A DNA stretch of 50,761 nucleotides. It comes from an uncultured bacterium (GTDB lineage Bacteria; Cloacimonadota; Cloacimonadia; Cloacimonadales; Cloacimonadaceae). The stretch is taken from NCBI GenBank assembly GCA_938009275.1, contig CALLHY010000054.1, positions 1-50,761 of the forward strand, given 5' to 3'. This document shows, one piece after another, positions 25,157 to 34,307 of this stretch (the stretch's first letter is position 1; each line of letters opens with the position of its first letter). Both the position numbers and the translations under genes were made by a program. The notes under the pieces are model-generated. The model searched no databases and was not told the origin of the DNA. It was given only the letters and a program-made list of their open reading frames with translations.

Positions 25157-25377
25157 TTATTAACAGTTTACAACGCAGGAAGAGCTAAGCTACATACCCA
25201 CTGCGATGGAAAGGACTATGCCTGTGGCGGCGTGTGTCGCCTGGCTTTGTTATCCGGCCAAAGGGCCTGAAAGTAAAGTTCAGCTAAGGACGAACTATGA
25301 CACCATGTTTTATTCGTCCATTCACCTTTCCCTTGCCAGCAAACCTCTTCCGAGTATATATATGGGAGGAAACCCAA
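25157..25377 (+). promoter_or_regulatory. structured leader before rplS (possible)
   Basis: This 221-base gap can form small GC-rich hairpins, such as GGCG/CGCC (25226-25229 with 25238-25241) and GGCC-AAAG-GGCC (25256-25267), ahead of rplS. Ribosomal-protein L19 leaders are known in other phyla, but I cannot match this one to a defined class. Confidence 0.3.
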
Positions 25378-25731
25378 ATGGATATTCTGCAACAAGTTGG
25401 CAGAGACCAAATCAGAACCGACTTTCCTGATTATCGCGTTGGCGATACCGTGAAGGTCCATTATAAAATTAAAGAAGGTAGCAAGGAGCGCATCCAGGTG
25501 TTTCAGGGCATCGTTATCCAGAAACGTGGTGCCGGCGTGTCCAAATCCTTCACCGTAAGAAAGGTATCAAGTGGTATCGGAGTGGAGAGAATATTCCCTC
25601 AGAGCTCACCCAATATCGATAAACTTGAGATCGTGCGCCATGGTCAGGTTCGCAGAGCTAAATTGTTCTATCTGCGTAGTGCCCAGGGTAAAGCGGGAAG
25701 AATTAAAGAACGCAGAAGATTCTCTGCATAG
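25378..25731 (+). CDS. rplS: 50S ribosomal protein L19
   Basis: A 117-residue L19 of normal length, located at the 30S-50S interface. It has the family core YRVGDTVKVHYKIKEG, RIQVFQGIVI and GVERIFPQSSP, ending in RRAKLFYLR and GKAGRIKERR. I chose the ATG at 25378 because GGGAGG precedes it and the family starts there; a longer frame starting at 25297 is not supported. It is followed by an intrinsic terminator, ending the cluster. Confidence 0.97.
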   Translation: MDILQQVGRDQIRTDFPDYRVGDTVKVHYKIKEGSKERIQVFQGIVIQKRGAGVSKSFTVRKVSSGIGVERIFPQSSPNIDKLEIVRHGQVRRAKLFYLRSAQGKAGRIKERRRFSA

Positions 25732-25749
25732 TTACCAAAAACTCATCTT

Positions 25750-25786
25750 AGCCCCTTCTTATCTCGTATTTGAAGGGGCTTTGCTT
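25750..25786 (+). terminator. intrinsic terminator after rplS
   Basis: AGCCCCTTC (25750-25758) pairs with GAAGGGGCT (25772-25780), followed by TTGCTTT. It closes the rpsP-rplS transcription unit. Confidence 0.8.
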
Positions 25787-25845
25787 TATCTGTGAGCAGC
25801 CTTGTTGCGGGCATAATAGATAAGCATTAGTGCAAAGGAGTAGCA

Positions 25846-26310
25846 ATGGACAAACGAATTGTATACCGCGCACCGGCAATGAATATTCATCTGTTAATTG
25901 AGCTGGAAGAAGATACCATCACAGGTATAAACTTCTGCGAGGCACAAACGCCGGATAAGCCCAAAACTGATGTGGAAAAAGAGCTGTTCAATCAGCTTGA
26001 CCAATACTTTGCCGGTGAGCTGAAAGAGTTTAATCTGCCATACTTTGCCACTGGAACGGTGTTTCAGCTAATGGTTTGGGAAGAGCTGTTAAAAATACCC
26101 TATGGTGAGACAATCAGCTACGGCGAACTGGCTAAGCGCATAGATAAGCCTGATGCTGCCCGTGCAGTGGGAAATGCGCTTAACAGGAATCCGGTTCCGG
26201 TGCTGCTGCCGTGCCACAGGGTTGTAGGTGCCAAGGGTAATCTTACCGGCTTTGCCGGAGGAACCACGCTAAAACAGCTACTTCTGGATTTAGAGCGTGA
26301 AAACACCTGA
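25846..26310 (+). CDS. ogt: methylated-DNA--protein-cysteine methyltransferase
   Basis: This protein repairs O6-alkylguanine by transferring the alkyl group to its own cysteine. The 154-residue protein has the helix-turn-helix region (IPYGETISYGELAKRI) with the arginine-finger segment AARAVGNALNRNP, and the active-site motif LLPCHRVVG. The C-terminal GFAGG substrate segment is present. It has an AAGGAG ribosome-binding site. It follows the rplS terminator and is probably transcribed separately. Confidence 0.95.
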   Translation: MDKRIVYRAPAMNIHLLIELEEDTITGINFCEAQTPDKPKTDVEKELFNQLDQYFAGELKEFNLPYFATGTVFQLMVWEELLKIPYGETISYGELAKRIDKPDAARAVGNALNRNPVPVLLPCHRVVGAKGNLTGFAGGTTLKQLLLDLERENT

Positions 26311-26340
26311 CTCCGGTTGTCCTTGATCTACAGCCATATA

Positions 26341-26385
26341 CCAGCGTTAATCTGATTGACAGCTTTGCAAAGCAAATCAGGCTGG
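26341..26385 (+). other. nested hairpin between ogt and acpS
   Basis: Three nested pairs are visible: CCAGC/GCTGG (26341-26345, 26381-26385), CTGATT/AATCAG (26352-26357, 26375-26380) and a GCTTTGCAAAGC palindrome (26362-26373) at the tip. There is no T-run, so its role (terminator, regulator or RNA processing site) is open. Confidence 0.5.
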
Positions 26386-26431
26386 CATCTTGCACAACAC
26401 CTGAGCCTAAGAGCTATTATAGGAGCAAGAT

Positions 26432-26806
26432 GTGATTATTGGAATCGGTACAGACATCATATCCGTTAGCCGGATTAGCAAAGCCATGCAGAATAATGAA
26501 CGCATGGCAGAAAGACTTTTTACGCCTTCTGAGATAGCCTATTGTGAAGCAAAATCCAGCAAATGGCAGTCCTACGCAGCACGTTTCGCAGCCAAAGAAG
26601 CAGTAATGAAGGCACTGGGGACAGGCTGGGACGGCGAAGTGAACTGGAAAGATATAGAAATAGTTAATGATGCCAATGGCAATCCTGATATATTGCTTAG
26701 CGGTGGGGCAAAGAAAAAGGCAGACGATATGGGGCTAAACCATGCGCATATAAGTCTCACTCACGAAAAAGACTATGCCATAGCCTTCGCCATATTGGAA
26801 GCTTGA
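26432..26806 (+). CDS. acpS: holo-[acyl-carrier-protein] synthase
   Basis: AcpS transfers the 4'-phosphopantetheine arm from coenzyme A to acyl carrier protein, which activates it for fatty acid synthesis. The 124-residue protein begins IIGIGTDIISVSRI with the metal-binding Asp8. The second metal motif FAAKEAVMKALGTG and the closing SLTHEKDYAIAFAI are present. The start is GTG with AGGAG before it. Confidence 0.95.
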   Translation: MIIGIGTDIISVSRISKAMQNNERMAERLFTPSEIAYCEAKSSKWQSYAARFAAKEAVMKALGTGWDGEVNWKDIEIVNDANGNPDILLSGGAKKKADDMGLNHAHISLTHEKDYAIAFAILEA

Positions 26807-26823
26807 ACAAGAGGAGGAGAGCC

Positions 26824-29676
26824 ATGTTTAACAACAGCAGCGATACAGACCTCATGTTCGGTGGTGACTTCTTCGATTTGGGCATGGAAGCTGATTCCAC
26901 AGAGGAAAAGCTGCAATTGCGGGAAGGTGAGCTGCGGGAAGTGGCAATGCTTTTTGCCGATATAAAGGGCTTTAGCAGCATATCGAATTTGTTTGATGCC
27001 GAGACCATCCATAAGAAGATGGATGAGCTGATGAAGCTGTTTTCACGTTGTATATCTTATTATGGCGGTTTTGTAGATAAGTTTATGGGTGATGGCATTA
27101 TGGCTCTTTTTGGGGCAAAACAGGCAAGCGAACAGGATACCGAGCGGGCAATAATGGCAGCACTAAAGATGCAACAACAGCTTGGGGCGTATAATAGAAT
27201 GCTAAAGAAACAGGCAGGTTTCGAGAATGTGGAACTAGGCTTGCGGATAGGCATTAATACTGGCATTGTCTCGGTGGGCAAGGTAGGGGCCGATAGAGAA
27301 GGGGATTTCACGGTGTATGGCCCCGAGGTTAATCTCGCTTCCCGGATGGAATCTAATGCTCCGGTTAATAAGATAATGTTGCCTTTTGCAACGATGAAGC
27401 AAGTATCCCGCAGTTTTGATTTTGAAGCGGTGGGAGAGCTAAGCGTAAAAGGCTTTGACCAGCCGATAGATTGTTACACCGTTCTAGCACCCAAGCTGGA
27501 GGGTTCGCTGCATCATCGTAACCACAGCAGCGGATATGTGGGCAGAGAAACAGAATTGGCAAAGCTGAATGAACTCCTGACGGCGGCTAAGGGAAATGGC
27601 AGTTCGCTAATGCACATTCGTGGCGATGCCGGCATGGGTAAAACGCGCTTAGTGTACGAATTTGAGAAGGCTAATTCCGAAAAAGCTTTATTTTTGCACG
27701 GTGCTTGCAGCGGTATTAGTCCCGCCCCCCTTAATCTATTCAGCTCCGTTTTTGAGGCTTATTTCCGCATTCAACTAAATGAGAACCCCGAACTGAAGCT
27801 AAGCAAGCTAAGTGAAAGCTTTACACAGCTTGAGACTGATATGGACGAGGCATCTGCCAGCAGGCTAAAAGATGTTAAGAATCTTATTGCCTTCCTGCTG
27901 GAGATAAAACTGGAAGATCCAAGGCTGAAGCAAAGTGGCACAGATTTGCTGAATCACCTCTTTATGGCTATTGAAACCTTCATGCAGTGCATTGCCGCTC
28001 AGGCAGCAAGAGCAGGAAAGCCATTGCTGATGATATTGGATGATCTGCATTGGCTGGACGAAGCATCCAATTTGGTACTGCAAAACCTGATAACAAAAGA
28101 TAATACTGCTAATGCGGCTGTGGTGTGGTTGCTAATGTCGCGCACGGAGTTTGAACTGCCGGATTATTGTGCCGGGCATCCAAACTTAAGGGAGATACGA
28201 CTAAAGCCCCTTACTGAAGATAATGTAAGGGCACTAATATCCGCTCACACCTCCGGCATTGAACTGCCTGAAACTGCTATTAACAAGGTTGTTAGCCTCT
28301 CGGAAGGTAATCCATTTTATCTGGAAGAGTGGTGCAATTACATTGAAAGCCTTCCGCAGGATGAGCTTCGTGACTTCCCTGTGCCGGCAACGTTGCATTC
28401 GCTGATTCAATCGCGTCTGGACAGGTTGCCAATTGCGCTGAGAACCCTGTTGTACAAGGCTTCGGTGATTGGTAAGGATTTCTTTGTGGATATCCTGAAG
28501 CAAGTCGAAGCCCGTTTGGGGGAAAGCATTAATGTGGATGAAACGCTTGCGAATTTAGAGGAGCAGAGCATTGTATTCAAAGCTCTGGGATTCGACTATT
28601 CTGCTTATTTCTTTAAGCACATTGCAACAAGGGAAGTGGCATACCAGACCTTGCTTCAGGAGAACAGGAAGCTGTTGCACAGGCTGTGCGGAGAAGCAAT
28701 AGTGCAGCTATACCCGAATAGACTGGACGAGTTTTACTTTGTATTGGCAGATCACTTCAGCAAAGCAGAGGTATGGGACAAAGCAGCATCATGGCTGGAG
28801 CTTGCGGCAGATAAAGCGGCAAGCACATATAACAACGAGCAGGCTTTGGAGCTGTATAGGAAACTGCTTGGCATACCATCGGTAAATGAGCCCAAAAAGC
28901 TGGAGACAAGGCTAAAGATCGCCGATATCATGTGGCTAAAAGGCGAATGGGACAGTGCTGCTGAAGACATAGAGCTGGTATTGGACTTAGCCGAAGCTTC
29001 AAACAACCTGGCAATCTGCTGCCATGCCTGCCGTTTCTTGGGTATGGCGTCTATCTACATGCCAGACATGCAAAGAGCATTTCAGCTATTTACTCAGGCA
29101 GAAGCAATCGCCACGGATTTGGGTGACCCCTTACTTACCTGTATTGCGAAAAGCAACTTAAGCAATTGGTATTTGCAAAATAGTGATTATGAACATGCCA
29201 AGGCACTGCAATTAGCCAGCCTTGAACTTGCATTGCAGCTAAATGAACACCAGCGACAAGCAAAAAGCCTTAGCAACCTGGGGATGATTGCTCTGCATAT
29301 GGAAGACACCGCACTCGCTCTGGACTATTTTGGGCAAAGCCTGAAGATTGCCACCACACAGCGCTTGCTAAAAGAAGAATCAATCGCCCTGGGTAACATT
29401 GGCTATACCTACATTATTATGCAGGACTATGCCAATGCCATGCCCATGCTACAGGCCAAGCTGGAGCTTGCCGACAAGATGAACGACTTTATGGAGCAGG
29501 TGAAGGCATTGGAAAACATCTGTAATATATTACTTGAGCAAGAAAATAGCAGAGATGCATTGCCGATGCTTGCCAGATTGCACAAGCTAAAGCTCTCCAG
29601 CGGTAATGATGCCGAAGCCAGTGAACTGGCAGAATTGATGGAATCGCTTAGTGGCCAAGGCATACTACCAGGATAA
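26824..29676 (+). CDS. class III adenylate cyclase with AAA ATPase and TPR domains
   Basis: The 950-residue protein is chosen to start at the ATG at 26824, where GGAGGAG precedes it. The cyclase domain (about 38-225) has both metal Asp residues (D46, D90), the purine-contacting Lys86, Thr163 where type IIIb cyclases have Thr instead of Asp, and Asn170/Arg174. It looks active and more likely makes cAMP than cGMP. An AAA/NACHT-like ATPase follows (Walker A GDAGMGKT at 267-274, Walker B LLMILDDLHWLDE near residue 405). The C-terminal ~300 residues carry TPR-like repeats. No membrane segment is seen. The architecture resembles soluble adenylyl cyclases. Its 3' end overlaps the convergent caspase-like gene by 12 bases. 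Confidence 0.9.
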   Translation: MFNNSSDTDLMFGGDFFDLGMEADSTEEKLQLREGELREVAMLFADIKGFSSISNLFDAETIHKKMDELMKLFSRCISYYGGFVDKFMGDGIMALFGAKQASEQDTERAIMAALKMQQQLGAYNRMLKKQAGFENVELGLRIGINTGIVSVGKVGADREGDFTVYGPEVNLASRMESNAPVNKIMLPFATMKQVSRSFDFEAVGELSVKGFDQPIDCYTVLAPKLEGSLHHRNHSSGYVGRETELAKLNELLTAAKGNGSSLMHIRGDAGMGKTRLVYEFEKANSEKALFLHGACSGISPAPLNLFSSVFEAYFRIQLNENPELKLSKLSESFTQLETDMDEASASRLKDVKNLIAFLLEIKLEDPRLKQSGTDLLNHLFMAIETFMQCIAAQAARAGKPLLMILDDLHWLDEASNLVLQNLITKDNTANAAVVWLLMSRTEFELPDYCAGHPNLREIRLKPLTEDNVRALISAHTSGIELPETAINKVVSLSEGNPFYLEEWCNYIESLPQDELRDFPVPATLHSLIQSRLDRLPIALRTLLYKASVIGKDFFVDILKQVEARLGESINVDETLANLEEQSIVFKALGFDYSAYFFKHIATREVAYQTLLQENRKLLHRLCGEAIVQLYPNRLDEFYFVLADHFSKAEVWDKAASWLELAADKAASTYNNEQALELYRKLLGIPSVNEPKKLETRLKIADIMWLKGEWDSAAEDIELVLDLAEASNNLAICCHACRFLGMASIYMPDMQRAFQLFTQAEAIATDLGDPLLTCIAKSNLSNWYLQNSDYEHAKALQLASLELALQLNEHQRQAKSLSNLGMIALHMEDTALALDYFGQSLKIATTQRLLKEESIALGNIGYTYIIMQDYANAMPMLQAKLELADKMNDFMEQVKALENICNILLEQENSRDALPMLARLHKLKLSSGNDAEASELAELMESLSGQGILPG

Positions 29677-30453
29677 GCTGCCACCCCCCTGTAGTATTTT
29701 TTGGGGTTGTCTGCGCCACTGCAACATCATTGCTTCACTCAAAAAGCTGTAATCACCTTCCATAGAGCCAGATACCCAAGGGATTTGTGCACCGTTGCTA
29801 AGCGTTTGAACGTCGCGCGATATCTGCGGAAACAGCGCATTTATCCCCTCACCGGATGATGTAATTCTGTCTAAGAAAGCCTTGGTGAAGGCACTATATG
29901 GCAATTGCGTGTTCTGCACGCCCTTATTCGGCGCAGCAGCAGAGAAGATAACCTGCTTGTTTGAAGCAGCGTTCATGCTAACAAATGGCTTGGTAATCGC
30001 TTTTTCAGCAGATGCACCCCAAGCTTTTGATGCTTCCAGGATAATAATAGAATTCCTGGCATGCTTAATCTTGTTAGCCAATGTGTTCAGACTATAAGAA
30101 GTTTTACTGTATATCTGGGTTAACCCGAGATTAGTACGGGTGGGAACTAAATAGTTCAGCCCGCCAAAGTTCGTTCCATGACCACTGTAATATACTACTG
30201 CTTCATCGTTTGCGCTCAGCTTGGTGGCAAAGCTGTCCACGGCTGCTGTAAAGCCACTTATAGACAGGTTATTGTGACGCTGCACCATATAGCCCATCAT
30301 GTGTAACACGGCTTGAACAGAGTCGGCATCGGCAATGGCGTTACCTATTGTCACTTTGTCGTAAACTGAATTGGCAATAACCAGAGCCTTACGCTCTGCA
30401 TTCAGGTTACCCATCAGTATAATGATCAGGCATAGAAAGATTAGCTTTCTCAT
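29665..30453 (-). CDS. exported caspase-like (peptidase C14) protein lacking catalytic Cys
   Basis: The 262-residue protein starts at the ATG at 30453 with GGAGG before it. Residues 1-19 are a signal peptide or N-terminal anchor. The caspase fold is evident: RKALVIANSVY at the start, His92 in VVYYSGHGT, and the strand SIIILE at 135-140. The motif that should read LDACR reads LEASK, so the catalytic Cys is Ser142. It is therefore probably an inactive pseudo-caspase or a scaffold, unless another residue substitutes. Tail-to-tail 12-base overlap with the cyclase gene. Confidence 0.8.
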   Translation of the reverse strand: MRKLIFLCLIIILMGNLNAERKALVIANSVYDKVTIGNAIADADSVQAVLHMMGYMVQRHNNLSISGFTAAVDSFATKLSANDEAVVYYSGHGTNFGGLNYLVPTRTNLGLTQIYSKTSYSLNTLANKIKHARNSIIILEASKAWGASAEKAITKPFVSMNAASNKQVIFSAAAPNKGVQNTQLPYSAFTKAFLDRITSSGEGINALFPQISRDVQTLSNGAQIPWVSGSMEGDYSFLSEAMMLQWRRQPQKILQGGGSLSW

Positions 30454-30974
30454 ATATCCTCCTTCCAATCTCATGCGGGCATTGTGCAAATTCTCAGCTA
30501 TCTGTCAAATACTTTCTTGTGTTCTCATATCAGTCGTTAATCATACTTCCATATTCATGATACATCCTAACAACCTCAAACCTTCAGCAATAAGTGCTAA
30601 AATCAGGAAGACCAACTCTCCTTCATCTCTGGTTCACCGAAAAAACCGCTGGTAACCGCGTAGTGATTCCCGGGTGAATCCCAGGTCGCACCCGGGAATC
30701 ACGAGGGATTCACGAGGCATTCGCCCGTCATTAGTTCTATGTTACTCCAAGTGGGATATCATGCACAAAGGGTAGATATAGCTTTATGCAGCGTTATAAC
30801 GCTTTGTTAATAAGCATTATAAAGTGGAAAGGGAGGAAATGTGGAGCTTGTGTTTGGGTGGATGCCAACTTATATGTTTAGTTGGTTTTGCTCTTGATTT
30901 ACATTGATGATGGTACTACCCAGACAAGATGATAGGGGAGATACTGATTAGATATTTTGCGGATGGTGGTGGCT
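30454..30974. other. 521-base intergenic region with GC-rich island
   Basis: No gene is supported. AT-rich flanks surround a GC-rich block at about 30655-30735 that holds a perfect inverted repeat (listed separately) and short direct repeats of ATTCACGAGG-like units. Confidence 0.5.
30663..30702. repeat. perfect 14-bp inverted repeat
   Basis: GTGATTCCCGGGTG (30663-30676) and CACCCGGGAATCAC (30689-30702) are perfect complements around a 12-base loop. The stem is very GC-rich and no T-run follows directly. It may be a regulator site, a mobile repeat or a bidirectional terminator after the minus-strand pilin-like gene region. Confidence 0.7.
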
Positions 30975-31412
30975 TTAGAAGCCGGCTTGTTCGCTAAGTA
31001 CGGTGCTGGTTTCCTGGGTTAAGAGATCAACTGATAATTTGGCAAAGGGGAACTTATCTTTCTTGCTTACATTACCCAGGCCACCTATCTCTACTACAGA
31101 GCCATTTACACTTAAAACCCTATACTCACCGTTGTCGTTGCTAAGCGTGTAAACCCCTTCCATTTCCAGAAATCCGAGTGATTTCCCAACACTGGCTACG
31201 GTAACATTGCTGGTAAGCTGGCTGGCACCTCCCATGGAAGTAGGCAGCATCCAATATTGCATCAAGCGAGTGCTCATTTCCTGCATTTCTACTGCCAGAG
31301 CAGACTTATTGGAGTTATAGGAACCATTATTAAAGGTCACAAATCCTACAGTTATGGCGAGTCCGACAATAATGACGCCAATCACTAGCATAAGAATCTG
31401 TTGTGTTCCCAT
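30975..31412 (-). CDS. pilin-like protein with N-terminal hydrophobic helix
   Basis: A 145-residue protein with one long hydrophobic helix at residues 5-26 preceded by a short polar tip (MGTQQ). The remainder is a soluble domain rich in Ser, Gly, Val and Asn. This layout resembles type IV pilin-like or pseudopilin proteins, but the usual prepilin cleavage motif (G followed by F-T-L-x-E) is absent. I do not recognise a family. GGGAGA precedes the ATG. A single-pass membrane or surface-assembled subunit is the most cautious reading. Confidence 0.6.
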   Translation of the reverse strand: MGTQQILMLVIGVIIVGLAITVGFVTFNNGSYNSNKSALAVEMQEMSTRLMQYWMLPTSMGGASQLTSNVTVASVGKSLGFLEMEGVYTLSNDNGEYRVLSVNGSVVEIGGLGNVSKKDKFPFAKLSVDLLTQETSTVLSEQAGF

Positions 31413-31740
31413 TGTTTCTCCCTGTTAATTAATGCTAATGTGTAGCGCAATTTTTATGCCAAACTAAGCCCATTGTTGCCGGCAGGTGTTCAAGTATTTC
31501 CACAGCATGATATAGCATAACAGAAACCAAGCACTTAGGCTCATGATTTGAAAGTTGGCTCAGGGAAGTGCTGTAGTGATTATGGTACATTACTCCCTGT
31601 TCCTGTATCATACTTGCTACATATATGTGTTGATTATTTTACGCAAAACCGCTCATATTCATACATATTGCGTGGCGTCTCTCTTGACAAATTAACTGTT
31701 TTGTTAACCATGTTCGTATCAAATCAAATGTGGAGAGTAA
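31413..31740. other. divergent intergenic region
   Basis: About 330 bases between divergent genes. TTGACA near 31684 is a candidate -35 for the following + strand gene. No other structure is apparent. Confidence 0.4.
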
Positions 31741-32178
31741 ATGCATAGCGAGAAAGCAAATCTGGCGCTCTGGTATTATAATAGGGGTTATAATTGCGCA
31801 CAGTCTGTTGTTAGCGCGTTTACAGAGCAGCTAAAGCTGGATGACCGAACTGCAAAACGCATTAGCTCATGTTTTGGAGGCGGGATGCGGATGGGTGCTA
31901 CCTGTGGGGCACTTAGCGGAGCTCTGATGATGCTTGGGTATGCCAAGGGATTTAACGAGTATTCGTCAGAAAACAAGAGCGCCACTGAGATACTTTGTGT
32001 GGCGTTTGTGGAAAAATGGAAGTCTGTGATTGGCAGCACCAACTGCAAAGATATTCTGGGCTTAGACGTTAGTAATCCGACCGAACGTCAACGCGGAAAA
32101 GACGAAGGCATCTTTGACCAGCATTGTCCTGGATGCATCGAAACTGCTGTAAGATTGCTGGATGAGATAATCAGTTAA
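31741..32178 (+). CDS. C_GCAxxG_C_C family protein
   Basis: A 145-residue cysteine-rich protein of the C_GCAxxG_C_C family (PF09719). The pattern is Cys19 in YNCAQSV, Cys44 in SSCFGGGMR, Cys55 in GATCGALSGA, then HCPGCI near residue 125. The family is proposed to bind a redox metal or cluster; no reaction is established. GGAGAG precedes the ATG. It stands alone between the pilin-like and Omp28-like genes. Confidence 0.85.
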   Translation: MHSEKANLALWYYNRGYNCAQSVVSAFTEQLKLDDRTAKRISSCFGGGMRMGATCGALSGALMMLGYAKGFNEYSSENKSATEILCVAFVEKWKSVIGSTNCKDILGLDVSNPTERQRGKDEGIFDQHCPGCIETAVRLLDEIIS

Positions 32179-32370
32179 CAATCATTAATACCCCTATATG
32201 TACCATTCATTTCAAGCATCTTTTTGCTAAGATAGCTAAACGCCCTGGAATTGCTACATAAACCATGTGTTACCGCTAATCAAAAGCATAGACAAAAATA
32301 TGTATTGACAAATGATCAACCATGTTTCATTGTTGCCACTAGTCAAATATACTACGTGGAGGTATGTCTT

Positions 32371-34239
32371 ATGAGACATCGTTACCAGATAATGCTCATG
32401 GTTTTGCTTGTTACCTGGGCAGTTTGCATACCACTTGTTGCGCAGCCAACTCGTGAAATTTTCGTAACCGAAGACTTTAGTACTACAACCTTTCCTCCTG
32501 CCAATTGGACTATTAGTGCCCAAGCAGGTAACTGGTCACGCTTTGTAGGAAACAACGCAGGTGGCTCATCTCCCGAAGCGAGGCTGAACTGGTCTCCACG
32601 ATTTAACGGAACCACCTATCTAACCCTGCCAGCAGTGAACACAACTGGCTTAACAACAATAATGCTGGATTTTAATCATCTGTTAGACCATTATGCCAGT
32701 CCCTATCAGATAGGTGTTGCCACTCGTTCTGGCGGTGGAGCTTGGACTAATGTCTGGACTGCCAATCCCAATGCCAATATCGGGCCAGAGCTGAAAACTA
32801 TAAGCATTAGCAACGCCGATGTTGGAAGTGAAACCTTCCAAGCTGCCATTTTCTTCAGTGGAGATTCTTACAACATAGACTATTGGTATATTGACAATGT
32901 GAAGCTATACACTCCCTTCCCCTACGACTTGGGCATAGATGACGCGCCCGGTGCCACTCAGCTTGCGCCAGGAACTGTGTTTAACCCAACTTGTGTAATT
33001 GTGAATGTTGGTGAGAATGCCTTAACGCCTTACGCAAGTTTAGAGGTAAAGCTAGGTGATGAAGTAATCCACAATCTCGCTGGCCAAACCCTTGACGTGC
33101 TGCAAGCCGGAGCAAATGTTACCGCAAGCTTCCCTCCTGTTACTCTTGATGTATCCAATGAGATTTATAGCTTTGAATACACAGTGGCATCAATGGAAGA
33201 AGTGATGGATGGCGACCTAAGCAACAATACATTTAGCAAGCATATCGAAACCTATACTACAGCCAAGCAAAACGTGTTATTGGAAATTGGCACCGGCGGA
33301 TGGTGCCAATACTGTCCTGGTGCTGCAATGGGAGCCGACGATTTGCATGCTGGCGGCTATAATGTAGCCATAGTAGAGAACCACAATGGTGACCCCTATG
33401 CTACCAATATCTCCAACGGCAGAAACACCTATTATGGCATTTCCGGCTATCCCACAGCCATTTTCGATGGTGTGGTAAGCTATGTAGGCGGAAGCAATTC
33501 ACAGAGCTTGTTCGGCGCGTATTTACCAATAGTTCAGGAACGCGAGGTTATTAAAACTCCTGTGGATATAGAAATATTTGGCAGCATGGAAAGAGACACC
33601 TACAACCTGCTGGTAAAGGTTCACAAAACCGGACGTATTATTCGACCTAACTTAGTATTACACGTGGCAATTACGGAAAGCGACATTGCCTACAATTGGC
33701 AAGGGCAAACTCACCTGAGTTTTGTTAACCGCAATATGCTCCCCGGTTTGGATGGCACACCTGTAGACCTGATGAACCTGAATAGTCCTTACCTGGAGGT
33801 AGAGCTGCCATTGGTGATGGGAGCTACCTGGGTTTCCGAGAACTGCGAATTGGTTGCCTGGGTGCAAGACCTGGAATCAAAAGAAGTGCTGCAAGCCAGC
33901 AAAGTTATGCTTAGTGACCTGCTGGCACCCGTTAGCGCAGAGGATAATCTTATCTCTCCTTTTGTAACCGCACTTAACAGCAACTATCCCAATCCTTTCA
34001 ATCCCACTACCACTATTTCATTCAGCCTTGCACAGGCTGGAGATACTCAGCTTGGTATCTATAACATTAAGGGACAGCTTGTACGCAGTCTGGTTAATGA
34101 TGTCCGCAACGCAGGGAATCATAGCGTGGTTTGGGATGGCAAAGACAACAATGGCAACACGGTATCCAGTGGTATTTACTACTATAAAATGACTGCTGGC
34201 AAGTATAGCAGCACCAAGAAAATGATAATGATGAAATAA
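32371..34239 (+). CDS. secreted Omp28/thioredoxin-like protein with sorting module
   Basis: The 622-residue protein starts at 32371 with GGAGG eight bases before. Residues 1-25 are a signal peptide ending near VAQ. Residues about 30-185 resemble a beta-sandwich domain (EDFSTTTFPPANWT opening, as in MAM/choice-of-anchor domains). A CARDB-like region follows, then an Omp28-like thioredoxin fold with Cys312-Gln-Tyr-Cys315 in GGWCQYCPG and the cis-Pro segment GYPTAIFDG. The C-terminal module (NYPNPFNPTTT, YNIKGQLV, DGKDNNGN, SGIYYY) ends in a basic KKM-type tail. It is probably exported by a type IX-like route and anchored outside. Confidence 0.85.
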   Translation: MRHRYQIMLMVLLVTWAVCIPLVAQPTREIFVTEDFSTTTFPPANWTISAQAGNWSRFVGNNAGGSSPEARLNWSPRFNGTTYLTLPAVNTTGLTTIMLDFNHLLDHYASPYQIGVATRSGGGAWTNVWTANPNANIGPELKTISISNADVGSETFQAAIFFSGDSYNIDYWYIDNVKLYTPFPYDLGIDDAPGATQLAPGTVFNPTCVIVNVGENALTPYASLEVKLGDEVIHNLAGQTLDVLQAGANVTASFPPVTLDVSNEIYSFEYTVASMEEVMDGDLSNNTFSKHIETYTTAKQNVLLEIGTGGWCQYCPGAAMGADDLHAGGYNVAIVENHNGDPYATNISNGRNTYYGISGYPTAIFDGVVSYVGGSNSQSLFGAYLPIVQEREVIKTPVDIEIFGSMERDTYNLLVKVHKTGRIIRPNLVLHVAITESDIAYNWQGQTHLSFVNRNMLPGLDGTPVDLMNLNSPYLEVELPLVMGATWVSENCELVAWVQDLESKEVLQASKVMLSDLLAPVSAEDNLISPFVTALNSNYPNPFNPTTTISFSLAQAGDTQLGIYNIKGQLVRSLVNDVRNAGNHSVVWDGKDNNGNTVSSGIYYYKMTAGKYSSTKKMIMMK

Positions 34240-34271
34240 GCTCTGTAGCCAGACTATAACGAGATAATCCA

Positions 34272-34307
34272 GAAGCTCTGCGCAGTTTATGTGCGGGGCT
34301 TCTTTTT
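34272..34307 (+). terminator. intrinsic terminator
   Basis: GAAGC-TCTGCGCA (34272-34284) pairs with TGTGCGGGGCTTC (34290-34302) using a few G-T pairs, followed by TTTTT. It ends the Omp28-like gene. Confidence 0.8.

Noticed and set aside
26824..31412. Complete anti-phage defence system
   Set aside because: A STAND-like ATPase, cyclase and caspase fold are suggestive, but the caspase is exported and lacks its Cys, the genes are convergent rather than an operon, and no cNMP-activated effector is present.
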